A stretch of DNA of 64,000 nt from Torymus aiolomorphi (lineage: Eukaryota; Arthropoda; Insecta; Hymenoptera; Torymidae): positions 107,721,310-107,785,309 of the forward strand of contig CM070876.1 of the NCBI GenBank assembly GCA_036365515.1, in the 5' to 3' direction. Numbering within the stretch: the stretch's first letter is position 1; every line of letters starts with the position of its first letter. Positions 10,109 through 21,599 of this stretch are shown here, one piece after another. The position numbers and the translations under genes are program-made. The notes beneath the pieces were generated by a model, which was not told the origin of the DNA, searched no databases, and saw only the letters and a list, made by a program, of their open reading frames with translations.

Positions 10109-12330
10109 CTTTCTTTCGAGTCAAAAATGATCAATTTTCTGTTACTTGCTGAAAATTATACAATGTTGGCAGTTTATAAATTATAAAATATGTTATTCTA
10201 TTACATTTTGTTCTAAAATGAAAATACAAATTTGAACGGAAGTTATCGGTCTATTACAACAGGAGTTAAACGCATTACAAATTTTATAAACTTAATTATA
10301 CATTAAACAATGAATTTCTTATGCAAACTTTATAAAAACATTAGACTATTCATTCTAGCTAATATATCAATCATATTATTAAGTTATTTTATTAAATTAA
10401 TACATTTTCCTTAGATTTTCTATTATTTATTTAAAATATTTGAAATTTAATTAGTTTTCGTAAGTAACAATGTGTTAAAATACAACTATTGTCCAGTAAA
10501 ATGTTTTATCTAATGTGTATATTTCATAAAACTTGCATTAACAATGAAAATTACTTATAAATAGTCATAATAGTTAATTATTATTAAGAAAACGTACGAA
10601 TTACAAATGTATTATTCAAATTCTAAACAGTTTATCATCTAAACTTAAAGTCTAGTTAGTTAATCTAGTAGAAATAGACAAATGGATTATTATTACTATA
10701 AAAACATATTATAATAATGGATTTTCTCATCTCTTAATTTTTACTTAACATAATGCAACTTTTATCTTAAACAAAAATTATTTTTCTAATTATAATTAAT
10801 GAGATATCTAGCGTTATTCTAAAATAATATTCTTATAGTACATTGAGTCCCAAAAGATGCTGGAAAATGCGTCTCCGCGCAGGAAGACTGAGAAAAATCT
10901 ATTTTTAGACGAGCCATGTGTTTTGGGGCTGATGTAGCTGACAAACATCTTCTTTGTCTCGGTTTTTCCTATAATTAACAATCTAGATATTCTACCATGA
11001 ATTGAATTATTTATCTTACTAAATAATTATGTAGCAAGATATTACAACTTGAATGAAAATGCTACGACTATTTTAATGATAGTTATTCGGAATACAAAAT
11101 TTTACTAACTTAATAATCTAATTTACAATGAAATCATATATGATAAATTTATAATAACAGTCAATTATCTAAAATAAACTAAAACCTAAATGCTTTGTTA
11201 TCAAAACTTGTTGATTTATATAATATAATAGCTATTATAGTAATTATTTATCATTGGTTAATAAAGATTCTTTACATGGTTATAGGTTGCGTTTATAAAA
11301 TGCATATGGTTACTCATAGAGCTATATTTTTGGGTTTTTGTTACTAGATCTTTGTATTATTAATACAAAAACAACAAAGCTGTTGATTGCAATTTAACAA
11401 AGAATATATATAATTAATATTATTTTTCCTAATTTCCTTACTGCTATATTTAATATCGGTTGTTGTTAAAATAATTTTATTGATAACGGTTTGAGAAATA
11501 ATGTAAAATAATATTTCAATGTATAGTATAAGTCATGTTTTGAAAAACTCGGAAAAGCGCGTCCCTGCGTGGGAAAGCGACGTATCTATATTTAGTATGG
11601 GCCATGTGTTTTACAGCCCCAAGATTACGCATCCGCTCGAGGCAAGCGTCCCTTAAAGCTAATTTCACATTCTGAAGGAATATTTTCGAGCTTAAATATA
11701 GTTATTTCAAACTGAAAAAACATTAATTTATTTATTTATTAATTAGTTAAAAGTTGATTTATTTACTACAAGAATATTTTGTATAAACCAATTATTTTGC
11801 TGGTTGGTGAGTTTCCTTTATAGAAGTAAGAAAAAGAAACAAAAGAAAAAATAATGGGATGAGTTTTATTACTCAGGTATAGAAAATAGTCCTTCAGGAG
11901 TGTGGCTTAAAGTAACTATTATAATCTTAAATCTATTTTACAAATGTTATATCATGTAAACTATTTTTCCCATCGTAGACGGTTCCGTTACAATACTAAT
12001 TATTATTAGAACCAGCATAGACAATTATGTTTTCAACTATTACCACATTTCGCACATTTGGAACAGCTTTCCACACCACCACTGAGGTACTGTTATAGGC
12101 GCGTTGCATTTTTTATTTTATTGAGCTTAGGTTTTATATATAAGAAATAATAATAATTATATATATGATTTTGTGACACGCCCAAACATATAGAATTACA
12201 CAATAATTTTTTATATAATGAGCCTAAACACAACCATGGAATTCATCGCCAGTAGCCCTAAAAACCATGGGAGTCATCCCTCCGTAATCCTCCTTGACTC
12301 CAACCTAGCCCTTCCTTCCTCCACCATGTA
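10109..12330. other. AT-rich intergenic DNA with a diverged repeat pair
   Basis: No coding frame is seen. Two GC-richer islands are related. Positions 10868-10948 and 11548-11632 share GGAAAA.GCGTC, a TCTAT.TTTAG stretch, CCATGTGTTTT and GGGGCT/AGCCCC, suggesting two old copies of one short element. Positions 12230-12330 hold a GC-richer patch with CCATGG words and no frame. Confidence 0.55.
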
Positions 12331-12423
12331 AGATGTGAATTAATTTTCATTACTTATTATTGTAATTTCTTTAAAATAAAAATTGTGCAAAGTTTGAAAT
12401 ATAATGAAAATTAATTCACATCT
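12331..12423. repeat. 22-bp perfect inverted repeat
   Basis: AGATGTGAATTAATTTTCAT plus TA at 12331-12352 is repeated inverted at 12402-12423 with a 49-bp loop. A second AT-rich hairpin follows at about 12428-12495. Together they look like the remains of a small MITE. Confidence 0.7.
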
Positions 12424-12748
12424 TTATTACATTTAATAAACAAATATTTCACATTAATATATTAAATAATTATGAAATATTTATTTATTAAATGTACAAC
12501 ACATTCAGATTATTTATGATATTAAACTTATGAGAAGATACAACATGTCTTATATTTTCACAAAGGGTAATATTTTAATTAAAATGATTATTGTTATAAA
12601 TTCCTTGAGCTTAGGAGAAATAGAGATCATATAGAAATACGACATAAATTTTCACTCATCAAATCTTATAGTGTAAATTATAGATTAAATTTCAAAAATT
12701 TCTTTCCATAGAATGTTATCTATTACTAAAGAATTTTCTGAACAATTT

Positions 12749-13586
12749 TCAATAAATATATATATTATTGTTAGGATTTTTACATCGGGATAAAGCAACA
12801 TATAACTGACCATGTGAAAATAGTGGTCGTCTAATAAAAATTCCAATAGAATCGAAACTCTGTCCTTGAGATTTATTTATTGTCATGGCAAAAGCTAATA
12901 CAATTGGAAATTGTTTACGGTAAAGAATAAAAGGAAATGAAGATGAATCTGTAGTATTTAATGTTATTCGTGAAATAAAAACCTCTTCACCAATTCTTTC
13001 GCCTATAATTATTTCTGCCTTAACATTATGAGCATATAATCCAGTTATTCTTAGACGTGTACCATTACACATTCCTTGTACAATACTTATACTTCTAATT
13101 AACCTAACAATAGCATTTACTTTCAATTTTAATTCATGAGGTGGAAGACCTTCTCTAATATTGTTAAGCATTTCAATTGGATAATTTAAATGAATGTGTT
13201 GCGTAATCTAAACTATAATACGTATGTACTTTTTTATTCAATAATTCTAAAACTTTATTATTAATAATTTTAGTATCTTTATTATGAGTGGTTGAGATTA
13301 CACGATCTATTGAAGTTTTAATATTAATGTTACTATCAATTTCTTTACAAATATTATTCGTTTTCAATTTATTTGGAATAATAAATGGATTAATTTTTCC
13401 TTCACCCAATTCTAACAATAGTGAAGCAAATTCTTTATTTTCCGAACGAATATTTTGATTTAATTTTAAAACTTTAAAAAGAGACCATACCGCAGAAAAT
13501 TTAATTGTTTCTTCAATTATACTATTTTTGTTACCACATTTCATAACTGGAAGAATTTGCCGAAAATCACCTCCTAATATGATCAA
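12749..13586 (-). pseudogene. Decayed Helitron Pif1-like helicase, C-terminal half
   Basis: Two minus-strand frames (13586-13173 and 13171-12749) are parts of one protein separated by a single-base frameshift near 13180. The first holds the Pif1 motif GGDFRQILPV near its start. The second holds NNIREGLPPHELKLKV, then GTRLRITGL, then FAMTINKSQGQSFDSIGI and SHGQLYVALSR, the last two helicase motifs of Pif1/RecD-like enzymes. The N-terminal Walker A and B regions are missing. In Helitrons this helicase is fused after a RepHel initiator and unwinds DNA for rolling-circle transposition. No Rep domain is visible in the window. It is similar to but distinct from 48181-49763. Confidence 0.85.
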
Positions 13587-13751
13587 TTTTCTACACTATT
13601 TATTCAATTAATATAACGATATTTCATTGCTCTGAAGCAATTATAAAGAACATAAATAGTATATCCTTTACCTTTGATTCGTCTTAAGTCCGATATTTTA
13701 CCCATCAAAATTTCATATTGTCAAAATTTGATAGTTTCATACTTCATTATT

Positions 13752-13797
13752 ATAAAATTTCTCTCTGAAAATGGGGGTTGGTGAGCGGAGCGAGCAG
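13752..13797 (+). mobile_element. Possible Helitron 3' terminus
   Basis: A GC-rich block with GGAGGCGAAGCTCC hairpin potential ends CCCCCCTAG and is followed by T. This fits the Helitron rule of a terminal hairpin plus CTRR inserted between A and T. A run of Cs followed by CTAG is also found (inverted) at 49758 and 51997. It lies on the opposite strand from the adjacent helicase fragment, so it is not that element's own 3' end. Confidence 0.4.
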
Positions 13798-13816
13798 GAG
13801 GCGAAGCTCCCCCCTA

Positions 13817-13890
<74 letters not shown>
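13798..13890. repeat. (TA)n microsatellite
   Basis: Uninterrupted TA dinucleotides, directly adjoining the CTAG terminus. Confidence 0.95.
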
Positions 13891-13892
<2 letters not shown>

Positions 13893-14699
13893 CGAAGGTG
13901 AATATTTAGTCTATTTTTTTGAGGGGAATTCTGGTTGTTAATTTCCCCACCTAATGTGCATATGAAGGTAACATTTATTCGTGTTCAAGCGACATAAAAT
14001 AAATGTTATCCTATATGTTTGGTGTAATAACATTAACAAACCTCGGAAGTTATGAATCAGAGGTCACGCCGCGAGAATTTCATTTTCGCACACCTAGAGT
14101 GTGAATACACTATAGTCTGGCGTCCTTGACTAGATATATAGTGATTACGATGTTGTGCTTTCCTCTATACCAATAGCTATCAAGGCCACCACGTGTTGAC
14201 TGATGAAATAGTACAACGACGGCACTATCGCGTTTTATGTGAGTGCGAGTGAGACAAAAATATGTATTATCAATATTTAATTCTCCTCGTGAAATTCCTA
14301 CACTTATCTAAGTCGATAACCGAATATTTAATTAATTAAACATGAAATCAAATTCTCCCTCTAATAAACATTATTGACATTTATTTCAGGAAACTAACTA
14401 ACGAGCATGATGGGTGACAGTCTTCAGTGATAACGTCTGTACAAGTCTTTATCAAATTATGATTCTTAAACCGTTATTCTACAATATAAGTCATGATATC
14501 AATTACATTCATCTTATCAATAATTACCGATTATTGCAGGAGTTTAATCAAGAAGCATGCTATGTATATGTATTAAACATGGTCTAATATTGATAAAGTC
14601 CAGCTGTTACACTAATTTATTACGATTAACATTAATTAAAAATTTCATTCAGTTCATTTTCTCTACAGAATTACGAAATATAACATTTTGCTTTCTAAA
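13891..14699. other. Intergenic DNA, no feature supported
   Basis: Moderately AT-rich. Short open frames only. No repeat shared with the rest of the window was noticed. Confidence 0.5.
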
Positions 14700-15420
14700 T
14701 AGTTAATAATTGAGCATGTTGTGTGATTGTCCCGTGCCTATTGTCCAATAAATGAATAAATAATCTAGGACTCGAAAAGGAGAAGAAGAGTTCATAGGTG
14801 AGCGGGGCAAGGAGAGGTCGATGGACACGCATGGCAGGAGCGCAAGAGGGGAAGGAGCAACTAGGGAGTGCGCACTCATTACCCGGGGAGTTATGTAAAT
14901 GGGTTCTTGCGCAACCCCCCAAAAACAAATGTCTCTCGCGATCGCCGGTTGCGAGCGAGGTGACGAGCGCAACGAGAGGCAGCCTACGCCCGCCAGTAGC
15001 CTGGCCTGGTGATCCCTCTTTCTCTCCAGCAGTACGCGAGCAGACACGTGCGTTACTCGCGCGACATTACCGGAAGGACATACGAGGTCACAGAGTAAGC
15101 AAACTGATTCAGTGGCAGCAAGATTCTTCGATAGGAATCTCGGTTTTTCAGCGTAAGTGTTAGATAAGAGGCCTAGGATTAATCTCTCGGGACAAACTAG
15201 GCCAAGTCGAGTTGGTTTGCCCAACTCGGCGACCTTGTAGCATAGGGACTCGGACGTCGGGCGTAAAATCAAAGGGACGGCATAGCCTCTCTCCCGGTCC
15301 ACGGCTAAGTTGACCGCAAGGTCAGAATTACCAAAGGGCGACAGGGTTGCTCCCCGATCCGAGGGAAAATCCGTAGTTCTAATAAATTAACGGGCGCGAC
15401 GCGTTTGATTTCAAGTATTC
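14700..15420 (+). mobile_element. LTR-type repeat, copy 1
   Basis: A GC-rich block whose 15160-15345 part matches 42990-43200 in inverse orientation. Shared words include GGATTAATC.CTCGGGA, GTTGGTTTGCCCAACTCG, GGGACGGC.TAGCCT and GACCGCAAGGTCA. Open frames on both strands (14798-15163 plus, 14703-15302 minus) overlap each other and show no motif, so I do not call them genes. It probably belongs to an LTR retroelement whose internal region is lost here. Confidence 0.55.
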
Positions 15421-15611
15421 TAAAAAATATTTTTTTTGTTTTGGTTTTTCTGGCGATAGTATAATTGCGTACACATAAGTGAGATAAATTAGTGATCCGC
15501 CTATAGAGTGAATTCTCGGAGTCTCGCAGTAGTTTTTTTTTGTTTCTTATATCCGTAATTGAAATTCAAACACGAAAAATTTACGAATTATAATTTAAAT
15601 TTTCTTATATA

Positions 15612-15614
15612 TAT

Positions 15615-15645
<31 letters not shown>

Positions 15646-15730
15646 GTGTGCGCGTGTGTGTGTGTGCGCGTGTGTGTGTGTGTGTGTGGGTGTATGTGTG
15701 TGTGTGTGTGTCGCGCGCGCGCGCGCGAGT
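15612..15730. repeat. TA / TG / CG alternating purine-pyrimidine tract
   Basis: (TA)n passes into (TG)n broken by CGCG steps and ends in (CG)n. Alternating Pu-Py sequence of this length and CG content is strongly Z-DNA-prone. Confidence 0.9.
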
Positions 15731-15931
15731 TATGTAGCAAGCCCCGGTGGATCACCAAGGAAAGGTAACACACACAGGTAACACTCGCCAAAGTAAGTAA
15801 TCGAACAAAGGGTGTTGATTAGAATAATGATTTATTAAAACGTCGTTACAGGTTGGATTTGTCGTTATTAAGTGTGGTAATTCGGGTGAATTGCTAATCG
15901 AATTTAAATTTATCACGTTATTTCTGTTGTA

Positions 15932-17097
15932 TTAGGGAGCTTGTTGAAAATTTTGGCAATTATCACTCTCGTCGTTTTCTTGATTAAATTCTTCATTGTC
16001 TTGCATAGGTGAGTCATTTTGATAATCGACTATTTCTTCTTCTCCTTGTTCTTCTTGATAATGCAACTCTTCAGCGATAAAGTTTGCTGGTCCTGTGCTC
16101 TTAAAGAAGTTCGTTCTTGGTTTAAAGTTATTTTGTGCTGGTAAATTATTTAATCTATTTGTTGGATTAACGCCTTGTTTGTTAGTATTTCTTGTACTGA
16201 CTGACATTGGTGTTGGTTGGTAATTTTGTTGTCTTGGCAGATTATTATTATTTTGACCAAAATTGTTATTACGATAATTTGTGGGGATAAATCCAGGTTG
16301 TGTTTGTGCAAATGCGGGTGTCGATTGAAAATAAAATGGATTTACATTTCTTGAAGTACTTGGTAAATTATTTGAAGGGTGAATAATTTTTGGATTACTA
16401 TTAGTCGCAAATGGGTTTGTACTTTTAGCATTGATTGTGCCGAATACGTTGGGCTTAGGTTTGTTATCACGTTGTCGTGCGAAATTGAGGAAAGCACTTT
16501 GTTGTTCATGGTGGTCGAATTTACGACATTTTATTATACATGCCTCAAGGTCGTCTAAATCAAAATGTAGCAAGAAGAATGGTACGGCTCTTTAATACCA
16601 TTCATAAAAGTACTTTTGGCTACGTTTTCATAAAATGTATTTTTAATACTTATAACATTAGCATCTCGATTATTTAACTGTATGTGTTCCTTCAATTTAT
16701 TTAGCCTGCTTTTGATTTCGTCCGCGTATTTTTCGTAAGACTGATTTATCAATTGATAACATACACTTAGTCTGTTAAATAGTAACTCCTCCGAACTTGG
16801 GTCACTAAATCTATTAACTAAGAGCGTTTTACATGCGGCATATGTAGCCGGGTTATTTGCCACTATTAGGTCTAGTGCTTCACCGCGAATCTTTGATTTG
16901 ATTAATGCGAATAATGCCTCATTTATTGCATTATCTGCAGTCGCCACATTTTCGACGAATTTGTCGGACGTTTGTATAAAGTGCGAAAGGAGTCTTGTAC
17001 CTCCTTCATATATGGGGATCGCGTCGCACCATATCGTAAGTCGCAATTTAAATTGCTCTACCGTAAGATTTTGTTGATTATCTCCGTTATTTGCCAT
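15932..17097 (-). pseudogene. gag: Ty3/gypsy gag, frameshifted
   Basis: Two overlapping minus-strand frames. The first runs 17097-16555 from a good ATG and holds a capsid-like helical region (LTVEQFKLRL near the start, EALFALIKSKIRGEALDLI, LLVNRFSD, YADEIKSRLNKLKEHI). The second runs 16573-15932, starts LLHFDLDDLEACIIKCRKF and continues into an Asn/Gln/Pro-rich tail with an acidic end. The break at about 16560-16575 is a single frameshift in an otherwise continuous gag. The protein matches the insect gypsy gag style and lacks a CCHC knuckle. It should form the retrotransposon capsid. Here it lies downstream of pol on the same strand, the reverse of the normal order. Confidence 0.8.
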
Positions 17098-17120
17098 TTT
17101 GTTTTATCTTTGATTACGCT

Positions 17121-17589
17121 TCACGTAAAATCAATTGCACTTAAAAGGATAGGGATTTTGATAGTGTATACAATAAGATTTTGTGTGAATGCAATTGATC
17201 CCTGAGCAAAGCGAAAATCTAGCAAATGATGATAGTGTATTATTAATTCTTTCGGAGAGTAGATTGCCAATAAATGTACACGTATATCCGATATTTGGTC
17301 ATATGTTAACAATTCTAAGTCGAATATTTGTTCATTGAAAATAAATGATCTTTTAATTTTATTAAGTAATCGTAATGCGTCTTATTTTGGTTGATTTCGC
17401 TACTCTCTGCGAGCAGAGCTTTGAGCATCAAGATTAGTGACGTCTTCATTGCCCTGCAAAGAAGAAGTTTTTCTTATTCTTTTGGCACTTCGTAAATTAT
17501 ATCGGCGTTCTTGACCATGAATATAACGAGGGGCCTTGTTGTGTCTCTACAAGTCATTTTTGATATCGTGGTGCGGTTTTGTCGCGTTG
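17121..17589 (-). other. Spacer between pol and gag, possible env or LTR remnant
   Basis: A minus-strand frame (about 17380-17121) ends in a hydrophobic stretch, NLIVYTIKIPIL, reminiscent of envelope-like proteins of insect gypsy elements. It stops 24 bp before the gag start. No clear LTR ends or PBS were found. If this is the pol-to-gag junction of tandem elements, an LTR would be expected here. I cannot tell which holds. Confidence 0.3.
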
Positions 17590-19399
17590 TTATTGATGTG
17601 TTTTCATGTAAATTTCTTTATTTTCTAACGATTTGTCAGGACTATTAGGTAACTTTTGTTGCTCTTTTTTGTTTCTATATAGCGTGTCATAAAAAGGTAA
17701 AATTTTATTTTTTTTTATTTCATTATATCTTTCTATGGTATCGGCATCGGGCTCGATAATGTGTTTCTGGAGTTCGTCATAAGGTCCATATAACAGTGTA
17801 AAAGACGTATAGTTAGTTGTAGAGTGTATACTCTGATTGTATATTAAGAGAGCGGTGATCATAAGATTTTTCACTGTTTCTTTTGGATTTTGATTGGATA
17901 AAATACTTAATTTTTCCTTTAGGGTTGAATGCAGTCTTTCTATGGGTCCATTCGATGTATGTCTGTTTATCGTTGTTTGATGATATTGAATTTTATGTAT
18001 GCGGCAAAACTCCTTAAATACTGTTGAGTTGAATTCACTTCCGTTGTCTGTCGTAATTTTATCCGGAAAGTTATGGTGTGAGGCAAAGTGCTCAATTTGT
18101 TTATCATAGTAGTGGCATTTCCATCTGGTAGATAATAGGCTTGAGCATATTTGGAAAAAATATCTATAATTGTTAAAAATTTATCCTTGTTGAAATGAAA
18201 TACGTCCATGTGTATATGTTCGAGTGGTCTTCTAGCTATAATAGGGCCGTATGTTTCTGTTTCATATGGGTTTCTCTCATACTTATGCTCTAAGCATATC
18301 TCACATTTATTTATAAAATTTTGAATAAGTCGATCCATATTAAGTGTATAGAGTTTTCTCTTAAAGTGTAATAAGACCTCTCGAATACCGTTATGATTTT
18401 GATTATGATATGTCTCGAGTTCTTTTATGAAATTATTTTTATCAATCGTAGGGGTATACGTGGTTGTTTTGATTAGTTTTAATTTTTCATTGAAATGATC
18501 CTTCAATATTCTGTACGTAATTCTTTCCAATTCTTCGGTCGTAAAGTAGATACCATATTGCTTATCGGGTTTAATATTTTCCTTGAAAAATTTAAGTAAA
18601 TGTGTTTCTGCGTTTGATTTATTAATTTTCACCGCGTATTGTACTTTAAGTTTATCTTTGTTTACTTTTAAGTTGTAATCATTTCCTCCTTTTATGATAA
18701 TGCTGTAATTAAAAGCGTGAACATTTTTGTCTGTTATAGGTAGTGAAAAGGTCGGATTTTCTTCAGCTGTGTGGACTGTTGCCATGTCGTCGTCAAATAT
18801 TTCGTCCATTTCTTCAGGTGTGACAGGTGCATCGTCAGGTGTTTGAGGCACCATTGAAAGTGAGTCTTCTTCTATTGTTTTATTAGCATTAATTTCATTT
18901 CGACTCAGTGCGTCGGCGACATAATTTTCAGAACCCTTTTTGTATTTTATTATGTAATCATATTCTTCTAATCTTAGTCTCCATCTAATCAGTCTAGCGT
19001 TAGGCGTTTTTAAAGAATAGAGCCAGGTTAATGGCTTATGATCTGTTTCAATCGTAAATTTCTTACCATAGATATATGGTCTAAATTGTCTACATGCTTC
19101 CACTATTGCCAGTAATTCTTTCTCTATCGCCGGATAGCTTTGTTCTGCTGAGTTTATTACCATTCTCCATTTTTTCTTCCACTTGCATCTTCTTTCTTCG
19201 GAACTATCCATACGGGGGATGAGTAGGGCGAGTTGCTTGGTTGAATAATTTCTTCGTCTAACAGTTTTCTGATTTGAGTTTGAATTTCTTCTTTTAGATG
19301 GTATGGGTATCTAAAACTCTTTACATAGATAGGGTGATCGTCCTTTGTTCTTATATTGTGTGAAACCGCAGAAGTCGTTGATAATTTTTTTATTTTCAT
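17590..19399 (-). pseudogene. pol: Ty3/gypsy pol remnant: RT N-terminus, RNase H, integrase
   Basis: Three minus-strand frames. The first (19399-19157) holds the RT start: [29 protein letters not shown] and IVPKK. The next (19211-17967) passes from KKWRMVI straight into [19 protein letters not shown] of RNase H, so the RT core including YxDD is deleted and there is a frameshift at the junction. RNase H continues with TDHKPLTWL and VADALSR. Integrase follows: an HHCC finger (YHNQNHNG...CEIC), the first catalytic Asp in HMDVF, then a frameshift near 18100. The second Asp (TDNGSEFNS) and the Glu region ([15 protein letters not shown]) are in another frame at about 18055-17890. The last frame (17874-17590) is the integrase C-terminal region. 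The copy cannot be functional. Confidence 0.9.
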
Positions 19400-19589
19400 T
19401 GTAGAAACAGTCTTTGTACTTCTGGCTTCTCTTTGTCCATGCAGATTCCATTCGGAGCGATAAGGAGGCTGGCTGGCCGATGCGTCTAAGTACCTATGTG
19501 GTAACTCATATAACTCGCGCGCGCGCCTGGATCTCAGCTTCTACTCGGTCGATGTTGACCGGACAGGTCTCAATTTTTGTTTTTTTTTC
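19400..19589. other. Junction DNA upstream of pol remnant
   Basis: No protease or gag precedes RT. GC-rich words (CGCGCGCGCC) occur near 19510, then the AT-rich repeat begins. Confidence 0.4.
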
Positions 19590-20627
19590 GTGATGGCGGG
19601 TCAAAAATCCGTTTTTTGATTGGGGCGATGCGTTTTTGTTTTTTTTCAAATTTTCGATTTTCTCAAAACTGTTTTTTGATTTTTTTTAATGATAGGATCG
19701 AGTTATTCGAATCTGATGGGTAGCGTTCGAAAGAGAATTAAAATACCTATATTTTCTAAAAAAAAATTTCTAGCTATCACGGTTCTTTTGTTATTAACAA
19801 AAATGTGTTTTTTTTAGAAGCTTATAACTCGTAAACTTAACGGTCAATTTTTTTGAGAAAAATCATGATAATACAGAATATAAATAGCTATAATCTGTTA
19901 AAATTTGAATACATTCTGTAGGCTAGATTTTGAGTAAAAAATTGAAAAATGAAAAAAATCAGTTTTGTATATCCAACGATTGCAAGAGTAAAATTGCCTT
20001 AATGGCTTCAAAATTCCTTTTAGAGGTAGATTTTTTATAGTTCTCGGCCGAGTTCTTTGGGCAAAATGATTGGTCCATAAATTTCAGGTTCAGATATTTG
20101 AGGTTAAAAATTTTTTGACATTTTTTAAAAATCGTAATTTCTCGAGAACGGCTCTATGTATTTGAATGGGATGGGAGGCTTTCGAAAGATAATTAAAATA
20201 CCTATATTTTCCAGAAAAAATTAATTTTCTATCTATCACGGTTCTTTAGTTATCATCAAAAACAAAAACGTGTTTTTTTTAAAAACTCATAACTCCAATG
20301 ATGTTATGATATATAAAAATAAACACGTTTTTGTTAATAACAAAACAACCGTGATAGCTGTTTGTTTTATTATAAAATATAGATATTTTACTTCTATTTC
20401 AAATGATAACTTTATTTATCAGCTCAAAATTTATATAAATTTGATATAAATAAATAACAAATAAATAAATAAATTTAAAAATTAACAATTTTTAATATTC
20501 ATAAATGAATTTAATTATAATTATGCAATACATTTTTTAAAAAATTATAAATTTGGTTATTAAAAATTAATTAAAGGAATCAACAAATTACTGTTGAGGA
20601 AGCAACGGGCCAATGAATTGGCAGCGG
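19590..20627 (+). repeat. Dispersed AT-rich repeat, family B copy 2
   Basis: Collinear with 640-1358. It contains two partial internal copies of the ATTTCTCGAGAACGG / CTATCACGGTTCTTT block, suggesting tandem duplication within the element. It ends with the hairpin module at 20596-20627. Confidence 0.7.
20596..20627 (+). repeat. Conserved hairpin module, copy 2
   Basis: GAGGAAGCAACGGGCCAATG then AATTGGCAGCGG. The GCCAAT...ATTGGC hairpin is intact, with a few substitutions relative to copy 1. Confidence 0.7.
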
Positions 20628-21078
20628 TATTTTTTATTAAGATGGTATAAGAAATGATAAAATCAACAATCAACGATACTTTATTGAAAATAAAAGAAGA
20701 GGATAACGAAAATCATAACGGATCATTAAAAAAATCAAAATTAGATGTAGAATTTCAATTTTATAATATGTACGCAATGATTTATAATAAATAATAAACT
20801 CGATTATTGAATAATATTGTAATATATTTATAATGTAAAAAAAGGAGTTATTATATCTAATTTTGAAAATGTGAGTAAGTTGATTTCAGGGTAGATAGCA
20901 ATTTTTAGTTTTATATTTTAAAATATTACTTTTTTAAAATTAAATAAGTATCAAATAACAAATAATTTCAATAATAAGAAAAAAATATACAATTTTTTAA
21001 ATATTAATGAATTATTAAATCATCGGCAAAAAAGCATAATGAATAAACACATTTTATATTTAATATATATACTATACA
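20628..21078. other. AT-rich intergenic DNA
   Basis: Nothing supported beyond poly-A/T-rich sequence. Confidence 0.5.
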
Positions 21079-21591
21079 TATGAGGCGGTTCACGTCAGCT
21101 CTCCAGGCGCGGCGCGCGAGCTCGAAATCATGCTGTCTTCAGCTTGTGTTTGAAGGGCTAAGATGTATCTAGAAAAAATAATCCCCAAGTGATTTCGATG
21201 TATTATTTCCTCAGCTTTCCGATGGTGCTATTAGTTTCTCAAAATTTTTCAATTATAACCTCAAAAAAACATAAAACGTGTTATATCTCAAAAACTACAT
21301 TTTTAATATTTTTTTTTACCTGCTAGATCGAAAGAGGAGGAAATTTTACATGGATATAGCCTTTTTCTACATAGGGGTTTTTTTATTTTTTCGAGATATT
21401 ATTCAAGAAATACTTAGAATTGAAAATTTGGGAAACTAATAGCACCATCGAAAAGCTGAGAAAAAAATACATCGAAATCACTTTGGGATTATTTTTTTTA
21501 GATACATCTTACCCCTTCAAACACAAGCTGAAAACAGCATGATTTCGCGCTCGCGCGCCGCGCCTGGAGAGCTGACGTGAAACGCCTCATA
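21079..21591. mobile_element. TA-flanked MITE with about 190-bp terminal inverted repeats
   Basis: The ends are TGAGGCG.TTCACGTCAGC and its inverse. The arms continue through CTCTCCAGGCGCGGCGCGCG, CAGCTTGTGTTTGAAGGG and GATGGTGCTATTAGTTTC, with only scattered mismatches. TA dinucleotides at 21079-21080 and 21590-21591 fit a Tc1/mariner-type target duplication. There is no coding capacity. Confidence 0.85.
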
Positions 21592-21599
21592 TAGGAACG

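Noticed and set aside
14200..14240. CTGATGA word suggesting another hammerhead
   Set aside because: No GAAA partner at a position allowing stem II pairing was found.
14703..15302. 199-residue minus-strand open frame overlapping a 121-residue plus-strand frame
   Set aside because: Both lie in GC-rich LTR-type repeat sequence, overlap each other and show no motif. Part of the region recurs at 43 kb as non-coding repeat.
15559..15791. Cys/Val-rich and His/Thr-rich open frames on both strands
   Set aside because: They are translations of the TG/CG microsatellite.
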